From the NCBI RefSeq assembly GCF_011764425.1, contig NZ_BLPF01000004.1:248001-312000 (forward strand): a stretch of 64,000 nt of DNA. The letters run 5' to 3'. Each line of letters opens with the position of its first letter. Positions within the stretch are counted from its first letter, which is position 1. This document shows positions 8,652 through 17,847 of this stretch, in pieces. The position numbers and the translations under genes were made by a program. Origin of the DNA: Phytohabitans houttuyneae (GTDB taxonomy: Bacteria; Actinomycetota; Actinomycetes; Mycobacteriales; Micromonosporaceae). The notes beneath the pieces were generated by a model that was not told the origin of the DNA, did no database searches, and worked only from the letters and a program-made list of their open reading frames with translations.

Positions 8652-11600
8652 CTACGCACGGCAGGCGGGTTGGTAAGGCTCGTTTCCAAGGAATTCTGTC
8701 CACTCGGCTGTGGTCAATGAGCGGCCGGCGGCTTGGCAGAGGCGGGTGGAGATCGATGTGGGGTCGAGGTCCCAGAGCTGTACGTCGTAGTTGCCTTTCA
8801 CGGCCAGGGCTTTGCCGTCCGGGCTGTAGATGACATCTGAGACGGAGTCCGCAAACGGGAGTATTTGTGTGACTGAACGGCGGCCGACATCCGCGAATGC
8901 GACAGCGCCCTTGTAGTCGGTTTCACTGATGCCAAGTACGAGGGTCGAGCCGTCCGGGCTGAAGGCGAGCGAGTCGACGATGCCCGGGTTTTGGGTGTCT
9001 ATCTCTCCCGGCATTGCCCCGTTCTTGACGGATGTCAGGCTCGCCCGGCCGGCGGTGTGGCCTGCGGCGAGCAGTGCGCTGTCGGGGCTGAACGTGATGG
9101 TGTTGGTACCTATGCCTTCCAGAGTTGTCGGCTCGGACTGCCCGGCTGGGTTCCACAGTAGAACTTTCCCGGTGTCGGCCGTTGGGGTGGCGATCGATGT
9201 GCCGTCGGGGGTGAAGGCGAGTTCTCCGGCGAGTAGTTCGTCGCTGGTGCGGTGCGTGGCCTGCTTGCGGGTAGCCACGTTCCAGGTGATGAGGCCTTTG
9301 CCGTGGGCGGCGGCGAGCCTCTGGCCGTCTGGGCCGTACACGAGTTTGCTGATGGCCGGCGTGGGGCTGATCAGCGTGTCGACGAGCCGGTGTTGGTGGA
9401 CGTCCCAGAGTCGTACTTGGTTGGTTCCGTGGGCCGAGGCCAGGGTGCGGCCGTCCGGGCTGAACGCGAGGTGGTCGGCATTCTCGTTGTTGGGAACGTG
9501 GAGTGTGGCGAGGGTGGTGCGGGTGCTGGTGTTCCAGAGCGTGATGGTTCCGTCGTAGCTGCCGGTGGCGAGGATCGTGCTGTCGGGACTGTAGGCCAGA
9601 GCGGTGATCGTCGGGCTGGAGTGGTTGAGGGCGATCCGGCCGAGGTCCCAGTGGATTGCCGTTCCGTCCTCCGATAGTGAAACGAGGGTGCTGCTGTCGG
9701 GCGTGACGGCCAGATGTGACACCTGGGTGGTGTGGCCGGGCATGGTTGCCTGGAGCCGCCGCTGCTGCCGTACCCGGCTCAACGCCCATACGGAGACGAG
9801 GTTGCTGCTGTCGGCCGTCACCAGAGTGCGCCCGTCCGCGCTGAACGCGACCGCGGTGATCGGGTTTGTCCCGCGGGCCATCGTGAATGCGGTCTTGCCG
9901 CTGGCGGTGTCGAGGACCGCGACCTGCCACTCGGTCCGCCGGTCAACCTTGATGGGGGTGGTGACAGCGGCGAAGGCGCCGTCAGGGCTTAAGGCGACCG
10001 CGGCTGCCGGTGTCGGAATGACGCGGGGCGTGCCGGTCTTTACCGTCCACAACACCGTGGCTGCCGACGTTCCGGCGGCGAGTGTGCGGCCGTCTGCGCT
10101 GAAGGCGAGGTCCTGGACGCTGACCGGTGGGCCGTCGGCCGGGCTGGTGGGGTCGTCCAGCACTCTGTGCGGCCTCTGCGACGCAACGTCCCAGACAATG
10201 ATCCGCCCGCCCTGGCCGGCTACCGCCAGGAGCTTCCCGTCCGGGCTGAACGCTATGTCTGACAAGAGATTATGCGGATCGTCGCCATCCTGGCTCTCGT
10301 CCGGGTCGACCAGGGTGGCCGCAGGCGTCTCATCGGGCAGGCGGTAGAGGACGGTCTCGGCGTCGAGGGCGACCGCCAAAGTCTTCCCGTCCGGGCTCAG
10401 CGCAACAGCAAAGATATCGTGCTCGATCCCGTTTCCGTCCGGGTCCGCTGGGACGTAGTGCACGCGGTGACGCCGGGCCAGGTCCCACACCGCGACGCGG
10501 GAGTCGTCCAAGACCGCCAGCGTGCGCCGATCCCGGCTGAACGCCGCCACCTCGCCGAAATTGCCAAGGCCGGGCGCGAAGGCGGTGAGGCCGGGCCGCC
10601 GCGCGGCCTGTCCAATCAGCTCCCGGCGTGCCTCGTCGGTCGCGGCGGCCCGGTAAGCCTCGACGCTGAGCAGCATCGACTGCAAAGGACGACGGTCGAA
10701 CGTGTCCGCTGCGGCTTTCGCCAGCTTTCTCGACAGGCTCGCCCGGGCCGCCTGCGCTTCGGCCCGCTCGGCGGCGTCCTGGCCCCGTTTCGCGTTGAAG
10801 AAAGACATGGTCAGGACCAAGACGACAGCCATCATGCCGGCCGCGCCGCCGGTTGCCAGCCGCCGGCGTCGCCTTTGTGTAGATGCCGATGCGTTCAGAA
10901 ACTCTTGTTCAAGCCGGTTCAGGGACGCGTCGTATCTTGTGGCCCAGTCGAGGGCCTGGCGCAGTCGCTGCCCGCGGTAGAGATCGGATGATCGTTGGCC
11001 GTGTTGACGCCATACCTTGGACGCGTCTGTGAGTTGGCGGTGCAGCAGGCGGCTGGGACGGTCCTCTGCCAGCCATTCTCGAAGACGTGGCCATCCAGAG
11101 ACCAACACGTCGTGGGCGATGGTGGCCGCGCCGTCCGAGAGCGTGACAAGCCTCGACCGTGCCAGGTGTTGCAGCATGTTCTCGATGACGGGACCGTCGT
11201 GCGGGTGATCGGTCAATTCCTCGATGGCGACGCGACGTCGTGTATCGGGGGTGCGCTCGTCGCCGACCTCCTCGCCGAGGGTGGTGAGCCGGATGAGCAC
11301 CTCCTTCGCGGCACGCCGTTCGTCTTTTCCCATTCGGTTGTAGGCACTGTCCGCAGCCGTCTCAATGGCTCCTTTGATCGTGCCGGCCGCTCGGTATCCA
11401 TCGAGGGTGAGCAGGCTATCGCGACGGTACCGCCACATCTCGAACAGCACGGCTGACAGCAGCGGCAGCGATCCTGGGTCGCGGCCGGCGTCGCGCAGCA
11501 GCAGCTCCGTCAGTCCGGGTTCCAGCGTTACGCCGGCTTGTTGCGCTGGGAGTTCGATGGCCTGGCGTAGCTCCGGTTCGGTCATGGCCCCGACGACGAT

Positions 11601-12710
11601 CTGGCAATCCTTTAGCCAACGCACCAGCGGCGGATAGCGCAGGCAGTGCGTGTAGAAGTCGGCGCGCATAGCCAGCACGATCGCGACGTGACCGGCCACG
11701 TCGGCGAGTGCGGCGAGGATCGCGACGAACTGATCTCGTTCCTGCTCGTCGCGGCAGTGCGTGAACAGCTCCTCGAACTGGTCCACGACGATGGGCAGGA
11801 CACCGGCCTCCCCACCAGTAGCGTGTCGGAGACGATCAACACGAGGTGGGGTCGCGGCCAAGTCCGCGCCAACCGCCTCGGATAAGAGGCCGCACGTGTG
11901 TGCCAGATGATTCACGAGTTCCTGCACCGGATGGTGCCCAGGTGTCAGCAGAACCGCGCGGCGGGCATACCTGGTATCCGCGGCAAGAGAGGGCAGAAGC
12001 CCGGCCCGCACCGCTGATGACTTGCCCGCCCCGGAGGCCCCGACAACCAGCAGCAGCCCGTCCGTGTCCAGGCGAACCTTCATCTCTTTCCGCAGCTGCT
12101 GGCGTCCGAAGAACCGCGCGTGATCATCCGCCTCGAACGGTTCCAGGCCCTGGTACGGGCACGGTCTGGATACCGGCTTCGAAACCACCTCGATCTCGAA
12201 CCTGTTCTGGAGCTGCGCGAGTTGGCGCTCTATGTTCGTGAGCAGGTCGCGAAGTGAAGCCGACTGAGAAGGCGGGCCAGGTACGAAGGTGTGGCTGACC
12301 TTCTTGCCCGTCTCCTTCTCGAACCACCAGACGCCGAGATCGAAGCACGCCTCAACAGCAGCCATCGCCTTGCGACGGTCACCAGAGTGGCCATGCACGG
12401 CCTCATTGCCAGCCTTCCGGATCGTGTGGAAGAGCTGCCGTACGTGCTCGGATACCAAACCCGCCCGCGTCAACGCCTCGATCCGTCCGAACTGATCTCG
12501 ACCTTCCCGCGGGCTGATTCCTGCCTCTTTGACGAGCATCCTCGCCAAAGTTTCACTGAACCGGCGAGTTTTTGCCAACGCCGCGTCCGGATCCGATTCG
12601 ACGTACTGTTCTGCCATCGCCGCATCGCCCGCGAGTAGGAGCGCAGGCTCGGCCAGGAATCGAAAGTTGATCGAGGAGTCCACCAGCAGCGCCAACTGGT
12701 CGGTCATCAT
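8652..12710 (-). CDS. DUF4145-nSTAND ATPase with WD40 repeats
   Basis: 1352 residues. The N-terminal 130 residues match the DUF4145 pattern (FSETLARML, FHTIRKAGNEAVHG). The nSTAND1-type NTPase begins CPYQGLEPF.....FFGR and has Walker A GASGAGKSS (224-232) and Walker B LPIVVDQFEELF (Asp310). A hydrophobic stretch at about 619-638 could be a membrane helix. The rest is roughly a dozen WD40 units (FSPDGKLLAVA...VWDV). STAND proteins sense a ligand through the repeat end, oligomerise and switch on an N-terminal effector, and several are anti-phage sensors; a defence role here is inferred. AGGGGA touches the first ATG, so the second ATG (12707) is probably used. Confidence 0.85.
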   Translation of the reverse strand: MMTDQLALLVDSSINFRFLAEPALLLAGDAAMAEQYVESDPDAALAKTRRFSETLARMLVKEAGISPREGRDQFGRIEALTRAGLVSEHVRQLFHTIRKAGNEAVHGHSGDRRKAMAAVEACFDLGVWWFEKETGKKVSHTFVPGPPSQSASLRDLLTNIERQLAQLQNRFEIEVVSKPVSRPCPYQGLEPFEADDHARFFGRQQLRKEMKVRLDTDGLLLVVGASGAGKSSAVRAGLLPSLAADTRYARRAVLLTPGHHPVQELVNHLAHTCGLLSEAVGADLAATPPRVDRLRHATGGEAGVLPIVVDQFEELFTHCRDEQERDQFVAILAALADVAGHVAIVLAMRADFYTHCLRYPPLVRWLKDCQIVVGAMTEPELRQAIELPAQQAGVTLEPGLTELLLRDAGRDPGSLPLLSAVLFEMWRYRRDSLLTLDGYRAAGTIKGAIETAADSAYNRMGKDERRAAKEVLIRLTTLGEEVGDERTPDTRRRVAIEELTDHPHDGPVIENMLQHLARSRLVTLSDGAATIAHDVLVSGWPRLREWLAEDRPSRLLHRQLTDASKVWRQHGQRSSDLYRGQRLRQALDWATRYDASLNRLEQEFLNASASTQRRRRRLATGGAAGMMAVVLVLTMSFFNAKRGQDAAERAEAQAARASLSRKLAKAAADTFDRRPLQSMLLSVEAYRAAATDEARRELIGQAARRPGLTAFAPGLGNFGEVAAFSRDRRTLAVLDDSRVAVWDLARRHRVHYVPADPDGNGIEHDIFAVALSPDGKTLAVALDAETVLYRLPDETPAATLVDPDESQDGDDPHNLLSDIAFSPDGKLLAVAGQGGRIIVWDVASQRPHRVLDDPTSPADGPPVSVQDLAFSADGRTLAAGTSAATVLWTVKTGTPRVIPTPAAAVALSPDGAFAAVTTPIKVDRRTEWQVAVLDTASGKTAFTMARGTNPITAVAFSADGRTLVTADSSNLVSVWALSRVRQQRRLQATMPGHTTQVSHLAVTPDSSTLVSLSEDGTAIHWDLGRIALNHSSPTITALAYSPDSTILATGSYDGTITLWNTSTRTTLATLHVPNNENADHLAFSPDGRTLASAHGTNQVRLWDVHQHRLVDTLISPTPAISKLVYGPDGQRLAAAHGKGLITWNVATRKQATHRTSDELLAGELAFTPDGTSIATPTADTGKVLLWNPAGQSEPTTLEGIGTNTITFSPDSALLAAGHTAGRASLTSVKNGAMPGEIDTQNPGIVDSLAFSPDGSTLVLGISETDYKGAVAFADVGRRSVTQILPFADSVSDVIYSPDGKALAVKGNYDVQLWDLDPTSISTRLCQAAGRSLTTAEWTEFLGNEPYQPACRA

Positions 12711-12945
12711 TCCCCTAATTGATCGACATGTAGCGAACAGGACAGCATAGCGAGGGTCGGGAATGAGTCAACCCGAGTCACCGTCAGCTACAACGCGTGC
12801 GCAACTTGTCATTCGTCCGGCCGACTCGCCGTGGTGTATGGCCCTTTACGCGGCCCGGCCCACGCGCTGGTCGACGGCCCAGGCTCCCCGGCGAGCCCGG
12901 GGAGATGACTGTGCCCAAGACGGTGGCGCGGTACGGTGGTCACCC

Positions 12946-13197
12946 ATGACCGGTCCGCATAGTCCTATGCCGTCCCCGCCATTTCCCGATCCAGACTCGC
13001 AGGTGCTGAAGCTGATCATCGAGAATGCGATCAAGGCGATGCGATCAGGCGAGGCGACTGCGGAAGCGGCGATCCTTCACGCTGCCGTCCACGGCTGGTA
13101 CGAAGGTCATATCCAGGGCGAAGACGCCTGCCCTGGATGCGATTTCAGAGGCGGCCTGCCGAAGCAGCAGGGACCGGGACACCCGAGGCGGGCCTGA
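12946..13197 (+). CDS. Small hypothetical protein with CxxC
   Basis: 83 residues from the ATG at 12946. The core (ILHAAVHGWYEGHIQGED, then ACPGCDFRG) resembles small actinobacterial proteins of unknown function carried in accessory regions. One CxxC pair could bind a metal as a dimer. It diverges from the STAND gene and precedes the candidate nuclease gene. The longer upstream frame to 12763 has no support. Confidence 0.6.
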   Translation: MTGPHSPMPSPPFPDPDSQVLKLIIENAIKAMRSGEATAEAAILHAAVHGWYEGHIQGEDACPGCDFRGGLPKQQGPGHPRRA

Positions 13198-13602
13198 GCT
13201 GAGACGACGACCGCGACGCGCGGTCTGCTCACGGTATCGCCAACCCGACCGAGGAGGAGCGGCGATTCCCAGGCCTGTACAGCTCCCATAGCGCGGCCTT
13301 CAGTTGCTGCTCTGGACGGCCGCCATCCCACCAACGTCAGCCCGGGCAAGCCCAGCCGGAATGCCGCGCCTGGCGGCATCGGTGGCCCCAGACGATGAAC
13401 CCGGCCGAAGCGGCAGGCACGGCCGGTCCGGACACGGGTTACCCGCTCCGATCCACCGAGCGGGCGATGCGCCGGACGCCTCAAGGTTGCGGATATGGAA
13501 GCGCGTCGTTGCTCGGTAGTCTCACCCCGTGACGTACGTCGTTGTTGTCGACCGCGCCGTCCCCCAGGAAGGGGGTACATCACCAAGACGGTGCCCATCT
13601 CA
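13198..13602. other. Intergenic, no gene seen
   Basis: No recognisable product. GAAGGGGG (13568-13575) lies upstream of the next gene, but the best ATG (13603) is 27 bases further on; an in-frame GTG at 13591 is a possible start. Confidence 0.4.
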
Positions 13603-14976
13603 ATGCCGTCCACGGGACCAGCCCATCTCGCCGTGATCTTCTACGCAGCATCAACCAACTCCGGTGCCACCGTCACCAAGCTCACCCACATCGGCGCCGT
13701 CGTGCGTCCGTCGGGCCAGAAGGCCAGCACCTACGACCGGCTACTGAAGATAGAGGAACTCTTCCCGGTCACCCCGACGCCGATCGAAACCACAGACCTC
13801 CGCGAGTTCTTGCCCGCCGGCGAAATCGATCGCCTGCTGGCGGCTCGAAACGACGTTCAGCTCGTTTCCGAAGAAGTCACTACCGCGCTTGTGACGGCCA
13901 TCAGTCAGTTACGGCCCACCATGTCGCCGGTGATCGATTGGCTCCGAGCGCTCGAAGGCTTCAGTGGGTTGGGATTCAGCGAGACGGAGCTGCTGTGGCG
14001 CGAACAGCGGGACGCGGCGAACGTTGGGTTGCGCATCGGCGGCTTCTCGCCGACACCGCTGCGAGCCTGGAGACGCCCGGCCGAGGGCGAACCCTTCATC
14101 GCTGGTGTCGTCCCCTACCCCAGGCCGAACGGCGAAGCCGGCCGGCAAACACCGACCGAAGCGCCGTCACAGCCGGCTGCGCGGATCCGCGAAGATGAGC
14201 GATCGCCCGCGCCGGACGAGGGGAACGACCAGTCCCACGACAGGAACGACCGCCCGCAGGACGAGGAAAGTCAGCCGGTGCTGAGTGGACTGGTACCCAA
14301 AGCGACCGAGGCCAGGCTCATCGAGCACGACGCCCGCACCTTCCCGGGTTGGCGGCATATGCCGAACCGACAGGTGCACATCCACACCTTCACCGACGGT
14401 GACCGCCGCATGGAGATCGTCAACGTTGACGCAAGCGGCGTGGAAGCCAAAACCGGCGCCGACTTGATCTACTACCACGTCAACACCAAGAGTTTCGTGC
14501 TCGTCCAGTACAAACGCCTACACCGCCGTACCCTATCCATCGACGATCGGCTACGCGATCAACTCGCCCGCATGGACGACCTGGCTAAGCTCAACCAACA
14601 GCCAAGCCAGCCTGACGACTGGCGCATCGGGCCAGACTTCGGCTTCCTCAAACTCGCCGACACGATGGCGCACGAGACGCCAGCCGACCGTCTCATCCGC
14701 GGCCTTTACCTGCCGTCGTCGTACGTGGGGATCCTGCTGGCACAAAACCGCACCCGGCTCGGCTACGACACCGTCGACCGGCACCTGAGCAACAAACAAT
14801 TCATCGAGTTCGTCGCACACGGACTGGTCGGCACCGTCGGCATCACCGTGGAACAGCTCCAAGAGATCGTCAACGGCCTCGCCGACGCCGGCGACAGCGT
14901 CGTGGTCGCCGAAGACCACAGCGACGAGAGCACCGCCGAGCGACAAAGACGCCTCCGATCCCGCAGTGCCCGCTGA
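13603..14976 (+). CDS. Candidate PD-(D/E)XK nuclease-like protein
   Basis: 457 residues from the ATG at 13603. The N-terminal half (about 1-190) is helical and unrecognised. A charged linker (about 200-260, rich in D, R, Q, N) leads to a C-terminal domain with EAKTGADLIYYHVN...FVLVQYKRLHR. The order of an acidic residue in GADL and then QxK on a hydrophobic strand fits a PD-(D/E)XK nuclease core with Q in place of the second acid. The end is Arg-rich. It shares the att-bounded 7.6-kb segment with the STAND ATPase, so a defence or DNA-processing role is plausible but unproven. Confidence 0.6.
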   Translation: MPSTGPAHLAVIFYAASTNSGATVTKLTHIGAVVRPSGQKASTYDRLLKIEELFPVTPTPIETTDLREFLPAGEIDRLLAARNDVQLVSEEVTTALVTAISQLRPTMSPVIDWLRALEGFSGLGFSETELLWREQRDAANVGLRIGGFSPTPLRAWRRPAEGEPFIAGVVPYPRPNGEAGRQTPTEAPSQPAARIREDERSPAPDEGNDQSHDRNDRPQDEESQPVLSGLVPKATEARLIEHDARTFPGWRHMPNRQVHIHTFTDGDRRMEIVNVDASGVEAKTGADLIYYHVNTKSFVLVQYKRLHRRTLSIDDRLRDQLARMDDLAKLNQQPSQPDDWRIGPDFGFLKLADTMAHETPADRLIRGLYLPSSYVGILLAQNRTRLGYDTVDRHLSNKQFIEFVAHGLVGTVGITVEQLQEIVNGLADAGDSVVVAEDHSDESTAERQRRLRSRSAR

Positions 14977-15102
14977 CCACAGAACCCGGCCCCACCCGAT
15001 CCCTACGCGAAGCTCCCATCACCGCCGGCCGGGCCGCGCGACCCGCGGGCCACCGCAGTTGATGCCTGGCGCAATCTTGCCGATGCTGATCCTGTCCCGG
15101 AT

Positions 15103-15121
15103 GGGTGATCCATGGGTGATC
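15103..15121 (+). repeat. 19-bp direct repeat left of att core
   Basis: GGGTGATCCATGGGTGATC, an internal direct repeat of GGGTGATC. The same 19-mer with one change recurs at 15366-15384, so the pair flanks the att core at 15260. The layout resembles recombinase arm-type sites. Confidence 0.5.
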
Positions 15122-15252
15122 GATGGTTCCGGCGCGGCACGACATCGTATGGTGGGAACCGACAAGGCTCGGACTATTTATTGGGGGGCTAAGTGGCACA
15201 TTCTGGGACTGATTGATACAACGAAATACCGGATGACACGGTCTGATTTAGC

Positions 15253-15295
15253 CTCTTAATCCGCGGGTTCGGGGTTCGAGTCCCTGGCGGCGCAC
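15253..15295 (+). repeat. tRNA-Lys 3' fragment, attachment site
   Basis: Contains CTCTTAAT, an anticodon loop with CTT (15253-15260), followed by the 36-bp sequence shared with 7649-7684 up to GGCGGCGCAC. The tRNA 5' half is absent and the DNA before CTCTTAAT does not resemble one. A terminator hairpin follows within ten bases, as expected for the downstream side of a tRNA gene. I read it as the right attachment site of the 7.7-15.3 kb segment. Confidence 0.8.
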
Positions 15296-15303
15296 AATTG
15301 ATC

Positions 15304-15342
15304 AAGGCTCTGACCTGATATTTCGTCCCAGATCAGAGCCTT
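15304..15342 (+). terminator. Rho-independent terminator after the tRNA fragment
   Basis: Perfect 10-bp stem AAGGCTCTGA (15304-15313) / TCAGAGCCTT (15333-15342), followed by a T-rich stretch. It is probably the native terminator of the original tRNA-Lys gene, displaced here by integration. Confidence 0.75.
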
Positions 15343-15365
15343 TCTCATGTCCATCGTGGACTTTT

Positions 15366-15384
15366 GGGTGATCGATGGGTGATC
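15366..15384 (+). repeat. 19-bp direct repeat right of att core
   Basis: GGGTGATCGATGGGTGATC, the partner of 15103-15121 in the same orientation, 71 bases beyond the core. Confidence 0.5.
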
Positions 15385-15638
15385 TGTAGCTTTCGGTCGT
15401 CCCTGGTACCAGCTGACACCGCTGGTCACCCAGCGGCATGGGCGTTCTCTGGTCCCCTTCATCCACGCCCGTTTATCGGACCACCCAAGACAGGTCAGCC
15501 GAGGCCGCGGCCGAGCCATTGCGGCGCTGGCCATGCTCGCCGACCAGTGCAGCCGTGACCAGATCACTACGGGCCGGAGTCGTCAAGCAGGGCGAGTCGA
15601 GCGACGGGGTCGGCGCAACGACGTGTCGCTGCGGGCTA

Positions 15639-16841
15639 TTAGCAGTCATCGGCGGGCGAGGCGTGCTTGGGGTTATTGGTCACCCACCCGTGCCTGCCGC
15701 TGCGTAGCGTCGTGCGGTCGCGGTTCTGAACGCCCGCGTCGGGGTCTACCCAGTACCGGGTGTCTCGCGTCCATTTGGTCCACGTCTCGTCTCCGTTGGC
15801 GGCGACAAAGACGCGCACGTCGTCAGCGGTCACCTTCATGCATTTGCCGCCGACCAGGTCGACCGCAGGCTCGGTGCCGACTCGTCCCGTGGCCGAGGAT
15901 GAGTCCCTTCTGTAGGCCGCTACTCCGAGCAAAGTGGATGCAATGGCCAGAATTAGGACGAACACCCCAATCGTAAGAATGCCTCTCCGTCTCAGCCGTA
16001 ACCGCCATGAACGCGACCGTCGTCGTGGATGCCTGGCATGCCCACGGGAGCCGTCGGGCTGGCCGTCGTTTGTTGGTGGTCCTGTCCGAGGGGGCGGCGA
16101 GGTCGCACCGCCACTTGCTGGCTGGCTGGCCAGCGACGATGCGCCCTCTTGGTCATCACCTGCGGGCCGCTGATCATCGACAACCGCGCTACCTTTTGCC
16201 CCGCGCTCCTCCCGCCGCTCTGTAGCCATGGCTCTGGAGCCCTCCGAAGCGCTGGATCGAGGCGCCGACGGCGGGGCATCCAGGAAGGCCGTCGGGGCGA
16301 TGCCCGCGCCCATGCCGGCGGGCGGCTGGCCGGCGGTCCCACCGGAACCCTCGGTGCCGGCAGTTGCCAGCGGCGGCGTTTCTTCGGACGGGTCGTCCAG
16401 GGATGCGTCGTTTGAGCCAGCCGCGCGGGCGCGCTGTTTGCGGGCTCCCTGTCCGCCCTGGGCCTCCCGCCACAGGCTGCGCCAAACCTCCTTTTCCTCA
16501 GCGGACAGTGTGAAACTGGCTAGTTGCCCATCCTGCGTACGGCGGTGGCTCTTCCAGCGCAAGACGGTGATGACGGCGAAAAGCTCGTTCTCTCCTCGCG
16601 GCAAGAATTTGCGGCTGATCCACCCCCGGATCGTCTGCTCCGGCACGTCCGGCAGCTTCTCAACGAGGTTGGGGGACCGGTTTGCGGTGGGCGAGCGACC
16701 CTCCGGAGTGGAGGCGCCTGCGCGGCACAGTTCGCGGATCAGCCGTTGTATTTGGTATCCCGATGGCGCACCCGCCTCCTGTCGGGCGGCCTCGAGAGCG
16801 TCATAGAACTTGATCTCTGTGGGCGAGATGTTCTCGGGCAC
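15639..16841 (-). CDS. Single-pass membrane protein, cytoplasmic N-domain
   Basis: 400 residues. The N-terminal 110 residues are globular and contain PEQTIRGWISRKFLPRG, which looks like a helix-turn-helix recognition segment. A long Pro/Ser/Gly-rich linker follows (about 130-275), then a basic stop-transfer region, one transmembrane helix (about 288-310) and a short outside domain with Cys, Trp and Asp residues. The architecture, DNA-binding-like inside and sensor outside, suggests a one-component membrane regulator; this is inference. It diverges from the secreted YkuD-like gene at 17015, a possible target. Confidence 0.55.
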   Translation of the reverse strand: MPENISPTEIKFYDALEAARQEAGAPSGYQIQRLIRELCRAGASTPEGRSPTANRSPNLVEKLPDVPEQTIRGWISRKFLPRGENELFAVITVLRWKSHRRTQDGQLASFTLSAEEKEVWRSLWREAQGGQGARKQRARAAGSNDASLDDPSEETPPLATAGTEGSGGTAGQPPAGMGAGIAPTAFLDAPPSAPRSSASEGSRAMATERREERGAKGSAVVDDQRPAGDDQEGASSLASQPASGGATSPPPRTGPPTNDGQPDGSRGHARHPRRRSRSWRLRLRRRGILTIGVFVLILAIASTLLGVAAYRRDSSSATGRVGTEPAVDLVGGKCMKVTADDVRVFVAANGDETWTKWTRDTRYWVDPDAGVQNRDRTTLRSGRHGWVTNNPKHASPADDC

Positions 16842-16909
16842 GGCAGCGATCCTGGCTCATTGGAGTGCTCGGTTGGTGTGACGCCACGCCGCAATTTCCG
16901 CGAGTTGTC

Positions 16910-16928
16910 GCGAGTCGCCGCGACTCGC
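16910..16928. promoter_or_regulatory. Inverted repeat in divergent promoter region
   Basis: GCGAGTC (16910-16916), 5-base spacer, GACTCGC (16922-16928), between divergent genes starting at 16841 and 17015. It is a candidate operator for one or both. Confidence 0.4.
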
Positions 16929-17014
16929 TTCGTTCGCGCTGGTCACAGCCGTGATGCTCGCGGGGCAGCCGAGCGCGAATAGGCGCGCCCGGCCCTACCC
17001 TGATGGAGACATCC

Positions 17015-17788
17015 ATGAAGAAAAGAGCACTTTTCGCGTTGGTTGGGGCGGTGACTGCCGGCCTGATTGCCGTCGTTGTCCCCACCGCGCACGCCAGTTC
17101 GGCCCTCCCCAGCGTGACGCGCGTCAGCTCCGCCGCAGCTGCGGGGCAAGGCACCATACAGGCCCAAGATCTGCCGACCGAACTCGTGGCCGCAGCGGCA
17201 GCCGACACGGCAGTTCTCCGGCCTGGTCAGCACCGCATTTACTTCCACTTCCGCAAGAACCACAAGGACCCAACGAAGTCGAGCCTCACCCTCTACCGGG
17301 TGACGGCCCGAGGAGAAGGGCTACCGCCCACGTACACCAAGCTGGGCGCATGGCGTGCTGGGTCAGGCATCGGCGGCACCGGCATCGGGCAGAACGCCTG
17401 CGCGCTTGGCCAGGGCTGGCTGCCCAACGGCTGGTACAACGCCCACCGTGACGGCCCAGCCCACGACACCAACTTCAACACCAACGTCAACGGGGGACTG
17501 ATCTTCGGGATCGTGTGGCGCCTGCAGGACACCGCACGCGGCTGCGACGGGATCAAGCGCACGGAGTTGTTCATCCACAGCGAGATGACCCCCGGCCGCA
17601 AGCAGGCATGCCGCCCGGCCAACTACCGCGAGAACCAGTGCTGGGACGGTCCTGCGGACTACGCCTCCAACGGCTGTATCAAGCTCAAGCCGGCCGACAT
17701 CAAGCAGGCCGCCCGGCTGGCCCGGGCCTGGGGCGGTCCCCGGCCGGACCAGAAACACTACCCTCGGCTCCTGCTGGTCACCGGCTAA
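17015..17788 (+). CDS. Secreted YkuD-like (L,D-transpeptidase fold) protein
   Basis: About 257 residues. The ATG at 17015 is preferred over 17003, because GGAG (17005-17008) is then correctly placed. A classical signal peptide ends near AHA-SS. The C-terminal part has RTELFIHSEM and later SNGCIKLKPADI, which matches the YkuD signature (H...S-H-G-C-I-R) with Cys in the catalytic place but Asn where the motif has His. It may cross-link or trim peptidoglycan, or be an inactive relative. Its own terminator follows. Confidence 0.65.
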   Translation: MKKRALFALVGAVTAGLIAVVVPTAHASSALPSVTRVSSAAAAGQGTIQAQDLPTELVAAAAADTAVLRPGQHRIYFHFRKNHKDPTKSSLTLYRVTARGEGLPPTYTKLGAWRAGSGIGGTGIGQNACALGQGWLPNGWYNAHRDGPAHDTNFNTNVNGGLIFGIVWRLQDTARGCDGIKRTELFIHSEMTPGRKQACRPANYRENQCWDGPADYASNGCIKLKPADIKQAARLARAWGGPRPDQKHYPRLLLVTG

Positions 17789-17814
17789 CGGGGCCAGCTC
17801 TCAGGCACCACGCT

Positions 17815-17847
17815 CGGCCCCACCGCGCGTCACGTGCGGTGGGGCCG
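17815..17847 (+). terminator. Terminator after the YkuD-like gene
   Basis: Perfect 12-bp stem CGGCCCCACCGC (17815-17826) / GCGGTGGGGCCG (17836-17847), starting 26 bases past the stop codon. Confidence 0.75.

Noticed and set aside
15256-15567. Minus-strand frame ending in ARDSNPEPAD, and a similar frame at 7614-7871
   Set aside because: The ending is the tRNA-Lys fragment read backwards, a well-known spurious product; no ribosome site or family.
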